Positions 16,502 through 24,490 of a stretch of 26,272 nucleotides of DNA are shown one piece after another. This DNA is from a virus. A program made the translations under genes and the position numbers. The stretch's first letter is position 1; each line of letters begins with the position of its first letter. The stretch lies in the IMG/VR virus record IMGVR_UViG_3300024518_002138, positions 1 to 26,272 of that record; one strand, 5' to 3'. The notes under the pieces are model-generated. The model did no database searches, was not told where the DNA came from, and was given only the letters and a program-made list of their open reading frames with translations.

Positions 16502-18919
16502 TTATCTTGGATTAAATTGTTCTAATCCAAAACCACCTAATGTATCATTACCTGATGATTCAAAATCTTTTGGTAATAAATCATTTTGTCTTTGATTTAT
16601 AAGTTCACTTTCTTGTGTACCTTGTATACGTATTCTTTTATCTTTACGATCTTCTATAGATGCTTCTTTTTGTTGCTGAGCTTGAGATTGCATTTGCGTT
16701 AACTGCATATTATATCTAAATTCTTCAGCCATTAATTGTTTTTTAATTAAAGCTTCTTGTTCCATTCTTTGAATTTCAAATTGAGATTTAGCTTGTTCAA
16801 TTTTAACTTCAGTGTCTGCAAGTGCTTGATTTTTTTGAACTTCCGCCATAGCAGCTTTTTCTGCAGATTCAGCATTAGCTTGAGCCTGTGCTTGTATATT
16901 CTCTAATTGTTGAGCTCTTTCTTTTTCTTGTTTTTCTTTTTGTCTAAATTTAAGCATTTGATTAGCAAGCTTAATATTCCTTACTTCTCTTATATCTATT
17001 GCATCTTCTAATCCAATATTACCTGCTTGTAAAGCTATTTGTATATTTTGTTCTAAATTAGCTTGTTCTTCTTCATCTGGTTCTAATTCTAAAAATATAC
17101 CAAAATCATGTAAAGAAAGTTTTTCTATTTCTTCTAATGTAGAAATATTAAACCCATTAATACTACTTATTAAAGATTGTTTTGTTGTTGGGAATTGTAA
17201 CATATCACCAACTCTTAGACTAATATTTTCACAAATTCTTACTGTTAAATACATAAGAGATTGTAATACATGCCTTGTTGCTGTATTGGAGTTGGCAGCA
17301 GCTAATTTCTGTAACCCTACTAATGAATCTTTTGCTGGTGTGCTACCATCTCTAGCCTCATTTAATCCAGTAACATCACGAATCATTTGTAAATAATAAT
17401 TATATGTTTGAATCATTGACTGAATTTTAGCCATTCCATTAGAGGTTTGTAATTCTTGTACTGGTACTTTACCACGATTTATTTCCCCATCTTGAGTTAA
17501 AGATCTACCTACTATACTACCAGTTTGAAAATACATATTTAAAGCTTCAGAAGGATTATAATTTGTACCATTACCTAAATCTACTTCTGCTAATCCATCT
17601 ACATCTAAATATACCCCATCAGGTACCATTCTAGACAAAACTTGTTGTAATTTTAAATGTGTTAATTGAATCATATCAGCAAAACCAATAGTTTTACTTA
17701 CAATTGAATTAATTCTTCCTTGATACATTCTAGGTGCGCTAATAACATAATTCATATTAACTTTAGTAGTATCACCATATGGTCTAGTCATATTTTCACT
17801 TAATTCCCATTTAAGTAAATTATTACCTAAACCTAAAACTTTAGCGCCACAATATAAAACTTCAATTGATCTTGATATTCTTTCAAAATTATCATTTGGT
17901 GGAGGATTAAAAGTATCAGGTTTTTCTAATGTTTTTTCTAAACCTTGTTCAGTTTGTTTTATTTTAAATACTTGATCTTGGTAAGTTTTATATTCAAAAA
18001 ATAAAACTTGAACTTGATCTTTAGTTTCTTGACCCCACCATGTGTTATCCACATAAGAATTTTTTCCTGGATATTTTTGTATTTTTTCTAATTCAGCATC
18101 TGTAAGTTCAGGAAATTGTCTTTTTAATTCTGATAAAGACATATTTTTAACTTCACCAACATAATATATATCCTCAAAATTTGGATCATCTGTATATGAA
18201 TAAACAATATTTGCGGGATTTACGTAATCTATAGTAACTCCTTCAGATAAGTTAAAATTTGTTTTTACACATCCAATACCTAAAACAGTTAAATCATATG
18301 ATAACTGTTTTTTTGTTTGTTCATATTTATTATAATCTAAAATATTATTAATAACTTCTTCTTCGGCTATTTCAACACTTTGTTTAAAGTTTAATTGTAA
18401 ATATAAGTCTAATTCTTCTGTTGTTCCAGGTAAATCATCTGGACTTGCTGAAGCAAATAAATTAGCATTAGGGCCTAATTGTGCTTGTAAACCCTTTATC
18501 ATTTCTTTATTTTCTATGTCTCTTATAGCATTTTGCGCAAACTCTGTTTTATTTTTTATTGCAAAAGGATCTTGAGCAAAAGATTTAATATCATATCCTT
18601 TTTCAGTCATTCCATTAACAACTATATCTACAAATTTAGATAATATAGGAACTGGTTTCCAATCTAAATTAAGATAAGATAAATCCCCATTAACAGCAAG
18701 TTCATCTTTATATTTTTGAACAGGTTGTTCTCCTCTAGCATATAATCTTAATCGATTGAAGTTTTGAAAATTACTTATAAAACGATTTTGTCCACTAGAA
18801 TTTCTAAACCATTCATGCTCAATAGCTTGTGCCACTTGTAATCCGTACTCTCTAGATTTTTTCTCTTCTTCAGGTACCACCTGATCAGGGAAAGAACTGT
18901 TATAGTTAATCTTAACCAT
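16502..18919 (-). CDS. Portal protein (805 aa)
   Basis: The portal forms the ring at the capsid vertex through which DNA is packaged and released. The gene follows the terminase gene with no gap (TAG-ATG) and precedes the scaffold-like and capsid genes. The length of 805 aa matches crAss-like portals, which are larger than most podovirus portals. The N-terminal part has YLNLDWKPVPILSKFVDIVV (residues 82-101), which I recall from this portal family. The body carries NQ-rich helices, and MNYVISAPRMYQGRINSIV (~residues 390-410) is in the expected wing/stem region. After ELEPDEEEQ (~residue 614) there is a long Gln/Ala/Glu coiled coil (~650-760), consistent with a barrel or crown. The leader is A/T-rich. 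Confidence 0.82.
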   Translation of the reverse strand: MVKINYNSSFPDQVVPEEEKKSREYGLQVAQAIEHEWFRNSSGQNRFISNFQNFNRLRLYARGEQPVQKYKDELAVNGDLSYLNLDWKPVPILSKFVDIVVNGMTEKGYDIKSFAQDPFAIKNKTEFAQNAIRDIENKEMIKGLQAQLGPNANLFASASPDDLPGTTEELDLYLQLNFKQSVEIAEEEVINNILDYNKYEQTKKQLSYDLTVLGIGCVKTNFNLSEGVTIDYVNPANIVYSYTDDPNFEDIYYVGEVKNMSLSELKRQFPELTDAELEKIQKYPGKNSYVDNTWWGQETKDQVQVLFFEYKTYQDQVFKIKQTEQGLEKTLEKPDTFNPPPNDNFERISRSIEVLYCGAKVLGLGNNLLKWELSENMTRPYGDTTKVNMNYVISAPRMYQGRINSIVSKTIGFADMIQLTHLKLQQVLSRMVPDGVYLDVDGLAEVDLGNGTNYNPSEALNMYFQTGSIVGRSLTQDGEINRGKVPVQELQTSNGMAKIQSMIQTYNYYLQMIRDVTGLNEARDGSTPAKDSLVGLQKLAAANSNTATRHVLQSLMYLTVRICENISLRVGDMLQFPTTKQSLISSINGFNISTLEEIEKLSLHDFGIFLELEPDEEEQANLEQNIQIALQAGNIGLEDAIDIREVRNIKLANQMLKFRQKEKQEKERAQQLENIQAQAQANAESAEKAAMAEVQKNQALADTEVKIEQAKSQFEIQRMEQEALIKKQLMAEEFRYNMQLTQMQSQAQQQKEASIEDRKDKRIRIQGTQESELINQRQNDLLPKDFESSGNDTLGGFGLEQFNPR

Positions 18920-21142
18920 CTAATTTAGTATTTTTGAATTAACCCCTTTGTTATCATATTTTTTAAAACCTAAAGGTACTGTTGTTATTTTTCTATCTGC
19001 AATTGGTTTATATCTATTTTTATTACAAGCCATAATAGCTAAACCAGAACTTATTGAGGCATCATGTAATGTTCTATTATTAATATTAAATTTAGCCCAA
19101 TCTTCTAATGTTTTTTGAAAATACATATCTCCATAATTATCACCATTGTAACCTATAAAATTTTCTATATAATCCTCAATAGCCGCGGCATGCGCTTGTT
19201 TTATATCTTCACTTGAATTAGGTATTCCACCTATTTCTCTTTCTGTTACAGATAATTTATTATAAATTTTATCAGGTCTATTCATCGAATATCCTCTGTA
19301 TCCTCTTCGTTTAAGATAATATAATAATCTAGGTTTATTATTTTCTGCTAGTATAGGCATACCATAAAAAACTAAAGCCATTAATACTTCTTCAAAAAAT
19401 ATTTCAGCAGTTTGTGGTCGTGCTATATATTCTAAAAAAAATGTATTAGGAGGAACATCCTCCATTGTGAATTTAGTTAAACCATGTAAAGAACCTTTTG
19501 AACCTCTACCATCTACTGTTCCTGAAATATCATATGGATCACATCCAAATGATCCACAATCTGAATTTGCGGGGTATTTAATACCATTTTTAACTAAATA
19601 TCTATTTTGTAAATTAATTGGAGGAACCCAAGAGATAAAGAATCTTCCATTATTATTAGGTACAAACAATACTCTAGTATCTTTAATCCCATCTTCCCAT
19701 TGAAAATTACCTTGAGTAATAACATTTGTATTTCTTAAATCCTCATTATAATCAATTTGTTCGTAAATTTTTGTTAAATTAAATAAAGATTCTTTAGTTT
19801 CATCTCTAAAAGCGTGTTTTTCAGTTCTAGGAAATTGACGATAAAATTCATTTAAACTATCTTGATCATTCTTTAATCCTTCGACTTCATTCTCCCAATG
19901 GGAAATAACTCCGATTTCAATTTGTGATCCATCAATCCCAGCGACGGCTTTTTTTGGAGTTTCGAATACAGGTATTCCATAAGTATTAAGGTACCCTTCG
20001 TAGTTCCATTCCATAGGTATGAACAAACTATATAATCCTGAATTAGTCTGTCCGTTGCGGTTTCTTTTTGTAACATCTGATGCATCATATAATTTTTTAA
20101 AATTATTTCCTCCTTTATCTAATGCATTAGAGGTAGATCCCATCATACATTTTCCTACTATTCTACTACCTAATCTTAATGTTGTTTTCGTGACCCTCCA
20201 GTTGTTAAGGATGTTGTCGGGCCTCTCCCATTTCCCCGATTCATCGTGGGCAAGGAGTTGTAATTTCTCCCCATCATACGAGTTGTCCCCGGTGTTCTTC
20301 CAGTCGATCGTTGTGTCCAATCCTTGTATCTCTTCAACTTTGGTATTCTCATCCAATTTTTTTCTGGTAAGTTTCGAGGCAGGGACTCTGTAGGCAAGCT
20401 CTGTCTTGGGCCTGTCCATACCGTCTTGTATCGGTTTGAAGAAAAATGGGTAGTTAACTGATATTGGTACCACCTTATCTGTAAACATCTTCTTCGCATC
20501 TGCTCCAGTTTTAGATAATATCCCATATCTAGAGTCGCTAGAGATGGTTGCTTGATGTACCAATTCCGATGACGCCATGAAGGAGAAACCAGACCGTCTA
20601 TTCTTAAGGTAGCACATTCCATAACATCTATTGTCCACTTTACAGGCTTCCCAGAAAATGAAGAATAATCTATTGGATTCCCTAAATTCTGCTGACCCAA
20701 CATCAATCTTGGTCCACTGCAGGTACATATAATGAGAACCAGTGATATAAATAGGGTTACCTTTATTATAAAACCAAAAACCTTCTTCACGTCTTTTAAA
20801 TTCTTCATCAATATAATCATACCATTTATTTTTAAAATCAAGAGAACGATCATTCCAATCAAAAACTGTTTTTAGTCTAGATAATTCTTTTGGATAACTA
20901 AAAACTTCCCAATATTGATTGTCCTTATTATTATCTCTTTTATATACTATTTTTTCTGGTGGTAAAGCTATTTTTAAACCTTGAATTTCATATATTTCCC
21001 CTATTTCCCCACTTTTGCTAATAACTATAACATCATGTTCTTTATCATAACCTTGTTTCCATTTTTTATATCTATTATTTCTTTTTATTATTTTAGATTT
21101 AATATGGTCAGGTAAAATTTTGTATAAAGTTTGTGTATACAT
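18920..21142 (-). CDS. terL: Terminase large subunit (740 aa)
   Basis: This is the ATPase and nuclease that pumps DNA into the capsid and cuts it. The ATPase domain has a viral deviant Walker A, KNRRSGFS (residues 180-187), a Walker B with catalytic acid, LQLLAHDESG (294-303, D300 and E301), and a coupling motif around KCMMGSTSNA (331-340). The C-terminal RNase H-like nuclease carries likely metal ligands D535 (FGCDPYD), E600 (PILAEN) and D694 (TLHDASISSGLA). Length and motif order are complete. It starts with ATG overlapping the stop of the 90-aa gene by one base (TAATG) and abuts the portal gene. Roughly residues 138-318 are encoded by DNA much richer in G+C than the rest of the gene, suggesting recombination. 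Confidence 0.9.
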   Translation of the reverse strand: MYTQTLYKILPDHIKSKIIKRNNRYKKWKQGYDKEHDVIVISKSGEIGEIYEIQGLKIALPPEKIVYKRDNNKDNQYWEVFSYPKELSRLKTVFDWNDRSLDFKNKWYDYIDEEFKRREEGFWFYNKGNPIYITGSHYMYLQWTKIDVGSAEFRESNRLFFIFWEACKVDNRCYGMCYLKNRRSGFSFMASSELVHQATISSDSRYGILSKTGADAKKMFTDKVVPISVNYPFFFKPIQDGMDRPKTELAYRVPASKLTRKKLDENTKVEEIQGLDTTIDWKNTGDNSYDGEKLQLLAHDESGKWERPDNILNNWRVTKTTLRLGSRIVGKCMMGSTSNALDKGGNNFKKLYDASDVTKRNRNGQTNSGLYSLFIPMEWNYEGYLNTYGIPVFETPKKAVAGIDGSQIEIGVISHWENEVEGLKNDQDSLNEFYRQFPRTEKHAFRDETKESLFNLTKIYEQIDYNEDLRNTNVITQGNFQWEDGIKDTRVLFVPNNNGRFFISWVPPINLQNRYLVKNGIKYPANSDCGSFGCDPYDISGTVDGRGSKGSLHGLTKFTMEDVPPNTFFLEYIARPQTAEIFFEEVLMALVFYGMPILAENNKPRLLYYLKRRGYRGYSMNRPDKIYNKLSVTEREIGGIPNSSEDIKQAHAAAIEDYIENFIGYNGDNYGDMYFQKTLEDWAKFNINNRTLHDASISSGLAIMACNKNRYKPIADRKITTVPLGFKKYDNKGVNSKILN
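20190..20730 (-). other. GC-richer block within the terminase ATPase region
   Basis: Counts on four sampled 60-base lines inside the block give about 52, 47, 45 and 40% G+C (20221-20280, 20281-20340, 20401-20460 and 20581-20640). A line outside it (19321-19380) gives about 27%. The reading frame of the terminase is intact across the block and its Walker motifs lie inside it. Boundaries are approximate. The change shows at silent positions as well, so protein conservation alone does not explain it. Gene conversion or recombination with a higher-GC relative is the simplest reading; a chimeric assembly is the alternative. Confidence 0.7.
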
Positions 21143-21414
21143 TATTTAGATCTTCCTTCTGCGAACCCTTTAAAGTTATTTCCGCGATTTTCTTCTTTAA
21201 TTTCCTTTAACATATTTTCTTCCTCTTCTATACGAGTAAGTATTTCAAAGGCATCAAAAATAGCTAATTTCTTAGTGGCAGCTGCATTTTTTAATCTATC
21301 TGCAGAAACATCGTCTTCTGAATCTACAATTTTTTCTTTAGCAACTTTAATTAGTTCTTCAACTGCTTTTTGCCCAGCTTGGATTATACTCTGTTTGGTT
21401 TGTTTTGTGTTCAT
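21142..21414 (-). CDS. Small acidic/helical protein upstream of the terminase; candidate small terminase subunit (90 aa)
   Basis: The protein is all-helical in appearance: an N-terminal Gln/Lys-rich helix, then DVSADRLKNAAATKKLAIFD (residues 35-54), AFEILTRIEEEENMLKEIK and a basic tail FKGFAEGRSK. I remember near-identical segments next to marine phage terminases, always without a named function. Its position immediately before the large terminase, with TAATG overlap and likely translational coupling, makes it a candidate small terminase subunit. No DNA-binding helix-turn-helix is evident, and 90 residues is short for that role. Its start lies 56 nt inside the preceding GroES-like gene, an unusually long overlap; no later in-frame start removes it without losing conserved-looking residues. 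Confidence 0.7.
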   Translation of the reverse strand: MNTKQTKQSIIQAGQKAVEELIKVAKEKIVDSEDDVSADRLKNAAATKKLAIFDAFEILTRIEEEENMLKEIKEENRGNNFKGFAEGRSK

Positions 21415-21949
21415 ATTTAATTACAATATCATTTGATTCCATACAATATAAAAGTTCATTATTAATTATAAACTCAAACTCTCGCATGGGTTTAAACCCT
21501 ACTATATCACCTGGAGTGATTTCAAGCGTTTCTAATGAACTATTACCATATTTTAGTATACCTTTATTCTTTATTATTTTTTTACCTTCTAATAACGGTT
21601 TTACAAAACAATAATTTTCATGAGTATTCCACTTATTATTTTTATAATACATATAAATTTGAGAAGGAAAAGCAAAATATAAATCATCTTTAAAATATTT
21701 ACTACTATTTACAGACTTACCTTGCATATTATAATATCTTCTAAATAAATTATGATGAACTATAATTTTATCACCTTTTATTATATTCGTTTTATAATTA
21801 AGTGGAATTGATACAACTTCAGCTTCTCTATTTATAAATTTATGATTAGATATACTAGAATTTATTATTAATTCTTTATTTTCAATATTAATCGTATTTT
21901 TATATCTTTCACCAATAGGTGTTATAATAAATTGATATAAACTATTCAT
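21359..21949 (-). CDS. GroES-like co-chaperonin candidate (196 aa)
   Basis: Two segments look like the GroES beta-barrel. Residues ~41-75 have REAEVVSIPL, NIIKGDKIIVHHNLFRR, the 'xGxVVxVP...I..GD.VIV.H' pattern. Residues ~140-180 have LEITPGDIVGFKP and EFEFIINNELLYCMESNDIV, the last two strands of the fold. The length is twice that of a cellular GroES, and a ~60-residue insertion lies between the halves. Phage co-chaperonins such as T4 gp31 help host GroEL fold the capsid protein, which would suit a gene just upstream of the head genes. The start directly abuts the stop of the 76-aa gene (TAA-ATG). Homology is inferred from pattern; the mobile loop is not clear. Confidence 0.5.
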   Translation of the reverse strand: MNSLYQFIITPIGERYKNTINIENKELIINSSISNHKFINREAEVVSIPLNYKTNIIKGDKIIVHHNLFRRYYNMQGKSVNSSKYFKDDLYFAFPSQIYMYYKNNKWNTHENYCFVKPLLEGKKIIKNKGILKYGNSSLETLEITPGDIVGFKPMREFEFIINNELLYCMESNDIVIKYEHKTNQTEYNPSWAKSS

Positions 21950-22180
21950 TTAATATTCTAAATCATATTCTACAGATATTGCCATTTGAGAATTAAATTT
22001 CTTCCACGGTAATACTTCATCTTCTTTTTTTATAAATATATTATAAGATTGTTCTTCTTCATCAAATAAAATATGAGATATAGTATGACCACCATATACT
22101 AATTGCCCAATAGCATAATGCATAGCATCATTTTTATAATCAGAACCAATACTGATTTTTCTTATAACTTTACTACTCAC
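21950..22180 (-). CDS. Conserved hypothetical small protein (76 aa), GTG start
   Basis: The protein is beta-rich: KVIRKISIGSDYKNDAMHYA, then GQLVYGGHTISHILFDEEEQ and YNIFIKKEDEVLPWKKF. I recall this sequence type from marine phage contigs but know no function. It starts with GTG at 22180, overlapping the end of the 105-aa gene by 8 nt, and its stop touches the ATG of the GroES-like gene, so three genes are tightly coupled. No domain or membrane segment is visible. A later ATG at residue 19 would remove the conserved-looking N-terminal strand, so the GTG start is preferred. Confidence 0.7.
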   Translation of the reverse strand: MSSKVIRKISIGSDYKNDAMHYAIGQLVYGGHTISHILFDEEEQSYNIFIKKEDEVLPWKKFNSQMAISVEYDLEY

Positions 22181-22490
22181 TTTCTTTTTTTTCTTCCTTT
22201 TTATCTTCTATCAAAGTATAACTACCATCTTCAAGACTAATATTTATACCACCATATTGTTTTTCAAGTTCTTTTTTAAAAGTTTCAGTATCTTCTACAA
22301 TACCTGCATATTTATGTAGTAAACCATGCTTTTGTGTTTCTATAAATCCTATTTCTTTAAGATATTTAGTTATATCTTCTTGTTGTTGTTTTATAGTAGA
22401 TAATTGTTCAGCAGTAATTTTTCCTGTAACTTGTTTAGCTTTTTCATCACAAGATGAACATCCTTCTTTTTTTGTATCTTCTTTTGCCAT
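22173..22490 (-). CDS. Small CxxC-containing charged protein (105 aa)
   Basis: An N-terminal CSSC (C11, C14) sits in a Lys-rich context, then TGKITAEQLSTIKQQQEDIT (a coiled-coil-like helix), a middle part YLKEIGFIETQKHGLLHKYA and a Glu/Lys-rich tail EDKKEEKKESE. The single CxxC could bind metal with a second chain, or act as a redox site; nothing decides. The helix start resembles the linker proteins seen near phage head genes (recollection only). It precedes a gene with an overlapping GTG start. The leader is TATTAATTAAATTAAATTAACTCAA, with no Shine-Dalgarno site. Confidence 0.7.
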   Translation of the reverse strand: MAKEDTKKEGCSSCDEKAKQVTGKITAEQLSTIKQQQEDITKYLKEIGFIETQKHGLLHKYAGIVEDTETFKKELEKQYGGINISLEDGSYTLIEDKKEEKKESE

Positions 22491-22520
22491 TTGAGTTAAT
22501 TTAATTTAATTAATAATTGT

Positions 22521-23231
22521 TTAATATAATGCAACCATTTCAGATGCAGTAGTTGTTGTATCGTTAGTATATACTTTTCTTACCAACATATTTAAAGTTG
22601 TTCCAACTGGAACTCCTTTTACTAATACTGTTTGATTTGCTGGAGAAGCTGAAAACTCTAATTTTATATCACCAGCACCACCTACATATAATCCAAAACC
22701 ATCATAACCAGGTTCTGCGTCATATACAGCATTAGTTCCAGCGTCAGCACCCGTTGTTGGTGCTTGAAAATCCGTACCTGCTAAAGCTATTGATAATGTG
22801 CCAGTTATATCAGTTTGACCAAAAGCTGTATTTAAATCTGAAGCACTAAAAACTACAGTTTGTGCTATTATAGCCATATTTGGTCCTGCTCCTGGATTAG
22901 TTGGAGCTCCTATAGTTGCTCCTTGATTCAATCCATTTGGTCTTGTTTGTACTACTCTTACGTTTGTTATAGCACCAGTAGCATCAGTTTCGATAGTATA
23001 ATACGCTCCCCATTGTTTGTTTTGAGTATTACTTGCTGAACCTAAAAAAGTACCTCCAGAAGCAAAAGCTACAACGGTTTGAGCACTTGCAGCTATATTT
23101 GCTGTAGTATCTGTAAATTGTGCTGAAGGTATTCCAGCTGAACTAGCTCCAGGAGCTCTCAATGTAGCAACTGTTTCAATAGATACAGCATGGGTAGCAG
23201 CATCAGTTAAATTTTTTTGATATATTCCCAT
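22521..23231 (-). CDS. Ala/Thr-rich candidate structural (decoration-type) protein (236 aa)
   Basis: The sequence is low in charge and Cys, rich in Ala, Thr, Gly and Asn, and beta-rich in appearance. It has GIYQKNLTDAATHAVSIETV at the start and GTTLNMLVRKVYTNDTTTTA, then SEMVALY at the C-terminus. The 'GTTLNxxVRKVYTxxTTxxxxVALY' ending is reminiscent of small phage capsid decoration proteins, but this is a recollection. It follows the holin-like gene by 8 nt. Its composition is close to that of the 131-aa protein at 24491-24886, and both are good candidates for abundant virion surface proteins. No enzymatic domain is seen. Confidence 0.65.
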   Translation of the reverse strand: MGIYQKNLTDAATHAVSIETVATLRAPGASSAGIPSAQFTDTTANIAASAQTVVAFASGGTFLGSASNTQNKQWGAYYTIETDATGAITNVRVVQTRPNGLNQGATIGAPTNPGAGPNMAIIAQTVVFSASDLNTAFGQTDITGTLSIALAGTDFQAPTTGADAGTNAVYDAEPGYDGFGLYVGGAGDIKLEFSASPANQTVLVKGVPVGTTLNMLVRKVYTNDTTTTASEMVALY

Positions 23232-23239
23232 TTTTTTAT

Positions 23240-23659
23240 TTATTTATGTTTATTGTTTCCGAATACTTTTTCAACTCCACGAGAACCGAAATAACCTCCG
23301 ATAACAATGGATAGAAGTCCAGTAATAGATTCTAAAGGATAGTGTAAATACCATCCTATAACGTAACTAATTGTTAAAAATATTAAAGTTAACGGACGAA
23401 CATTAGCAGCAAGCCATGCTCCTGATCGAGCATCTGCAACCCATCGCCTTGTTGTTCCATCAATTTCAGCTCTTTCTATTGTTAGTTTTTGTAAAGCAAC
23501 TTCTTTATCTTCATTAGATAAATCTTTATTACCTGTTATTAATTCTGAAATAACGTTACCTGGTAATATTGCATCTCCAACAATACCTAAGATACTTGGT
23601 GCTTTTTGAATAAGGAATTTTCCTACACCAGTATCTTTAAAAGCTTTTTTTTTACTCAC
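23240..23659 (-). CDS. 3-TM holin-like protein (139 aa), GTG start
   Basis: Hydrophobic stretches lie at residues ~15-34 (FLIQKAPSILGIVGDAILPG), ~88-106 (RPLTLIFLTISYVIGWYLH) and ~111-126 (SITGLLSIVIGGYFGSRG). Between them lies DARSGAWLAANVRPL, which with the C-terminal YFGSRGVEK resembles the 'holin of 3 TM' family that includes gene-transfer-agent and marine-phage holins. The role would be to permeabilise the inner membrane at lysis. The start is GTG, overlapping the TGA of the preceding gene (GTGA, 4 nt). No endolysin lies in the window. A membrane role other than lysis is possible. Confidence 0.72.
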   Translation of the reverse strand: MSKKKAFKDTGVGKFLIQKAPSILGIVGDAILPGNVISELITGNKDLSNEDKEVALQKLTIERAEIDGTTRRWVADARSGAWLAANVRPLTLIFLTISYVIGWYLHYPLESITGLLSIVIGGYFGSRGVEKVFGNNKHK

Positions 23660-23991
23660 TTACCTGCTTTTTTATGCCAAGGTTTTACATCCTCTGGTTT
23701 TACAAATTCTTGATGACCAGTTCTAGTATTAGTCCATTGGTTAGTAGCTTGTTTTCCACTTCCACGACCACCAGTTACTGTTACTCCATCTAATTTTATC
23801 TTTTTAATTTTTACTTTATTTTTTTTTTCATCTTCTAGATGAAAAGGGCTTTTACCTAAATGTCCACCTCTACCAATTCCTTTTTCGTCGTGTGAAATTG
23901 GATCATATTTAATTTCAGGATTACCTCCTAAATTATTCATATGTTTAATAATTGAGTGTACTTGACCTACTGATTTATTTCCTTTTCCCAT
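23656..23991 (-). CDS. Basic hypothetical protein (111 aa)
   Basis: Lys, Gly and His are abundant and no hydrophobic core is obvious: SVGQVHSIIKHMNNLGGNPE, then GIGRGGHLGKSPFHLEDEKK, KIKKIKLDGVTVTGG and PEDVKPWHKKAG. I recognise no family. It may be a nucleic-acid- or virion-binding protein, judging only by charge. It ends in a TGA that overlaps the GTG start of the holin-like gene, so the two are translationally coupled. It starts one nt after the zincin-like gene's stop. Confidence 0.65.
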   Translation of the reverse strand: MGKGNKSVGQVHSIIKHMNNLGGNPEIKYDPISHDEKGIGRGGHLGKSPFHLEDEKKNKVKIKKIKLDGVTVTGGRGSGKQATNQWTNTRTGHQEFVKPEDVKPWHKKAGK

Positions 23992-23992
23992 T

Positions 23993-24319
23993 TTATGTAT
24001 TTTTATATGCTCGTTTTTCCCAAGTTAAAGCCGAATTACCTTCTTTCATTTTAGATCTTGGATGACACTCCCATTTATCTGTAGGAGTTTTACGTGTATA
24101 TACATATTTATCATCATAATCTAAAATACCCATTTTTATATCATTTATATGATAATCTTCATGAGCAATTACTTCTTCTCGTTGCTTAGGGTTTTTTATA
24201 TTTTTGTTTATTAATATGTTTCCATTTCTATCAGCTTTTCCAAGGACACCTTCTTCCATTTCAACTTCATGAATTGGAGCTGTTGTTTTATATGGAGGTT
24301 CACCTAATTTAAAAGCCAT
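23993..24319 (-). CDS. HExxH zincin-like metallopeptidase candidate (108 aa)
   Basis: Residues 53-57 are HEDYH, a fit to the HExxH zinc-binding motif, preceded by a helix (KQREEVIAHEDYHINDI). A Glu in LTWEKRAYK (E101) is placed where the third ligand of gluzincins could be. The N-terminal half is beta-rich (EEGVLGKADRNGNILINKN). I recall similar short 'VLMHE..H..D.K.G' and W-E-K-E-A/R proteins near marine phage head genes, so the motif is probably not chance. A substrate is unknown; prohead maturation or host-wall penetration are options. The start ATG overlaps the TAA of the 53-aa gene by one base. Confidence 0.6.
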   Translation of the reverse strand: MAFKLGEPPYKTTAPIHEVEMEEGVLGKADRNGNILINKNIKNPKQREEVIAHEDYHINDIKMGILDYDDKYVYTRKTPTDKWECHPRSKMKEGNSALTWEKRAYKNT

Positions 24320-24480
24320 TATGATTTAGTTGAATATGGAAACATTTTATTTAATGCATCTTTTCTTTGTTGACATCCACAAGGAATATTAAGACCTTCG
24401 GAGACAGAATCAACGATGGTCTTAATACCTGTTTTTGTAGTAAACTTTTCAATAGAATCGCCTAATCCTTGTGATTTCAT
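24319..24480 (-). CDS. Small Cys-motif protein (53 aa)
   Basis: The frame reads from ATG at 24480 to TAA at 24319-24321, 53 codons, and fills the gap between two larger genes. It shows GDSIEKFTTKTGIKTIVD, then IPCGCQQRKDALNKMFPY. The CGC (C34, C36) next to a basic QQRK and the FPY ending look like a short conserved motif; I recall this from marine phage contigs as a small protein of unknown function. Its stop overlaps the zincin-like start (TAATG) and its start lies 10 nt after the 131-aa gene. That tight packing and the conserved-looking motif are why I call it as a real gene. Confidence 0.72.
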   Translation of the reverse strand: MKSQGLGDSIEKFTTKTGIKTIVDSVSEGLNIPCGCQQRKDALNKMFPYSTKS

Positions 24481-24490
24481 CAACTAATTA

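Noticed and set aside
20176-20862. A 228-aa frame on the minus strand overlapping the terminase
   Set aside because: It is a shadow frame made possible by the GC-rich block with fewer stops; its translation is low-complexity and the terminase frame has intact motifs.
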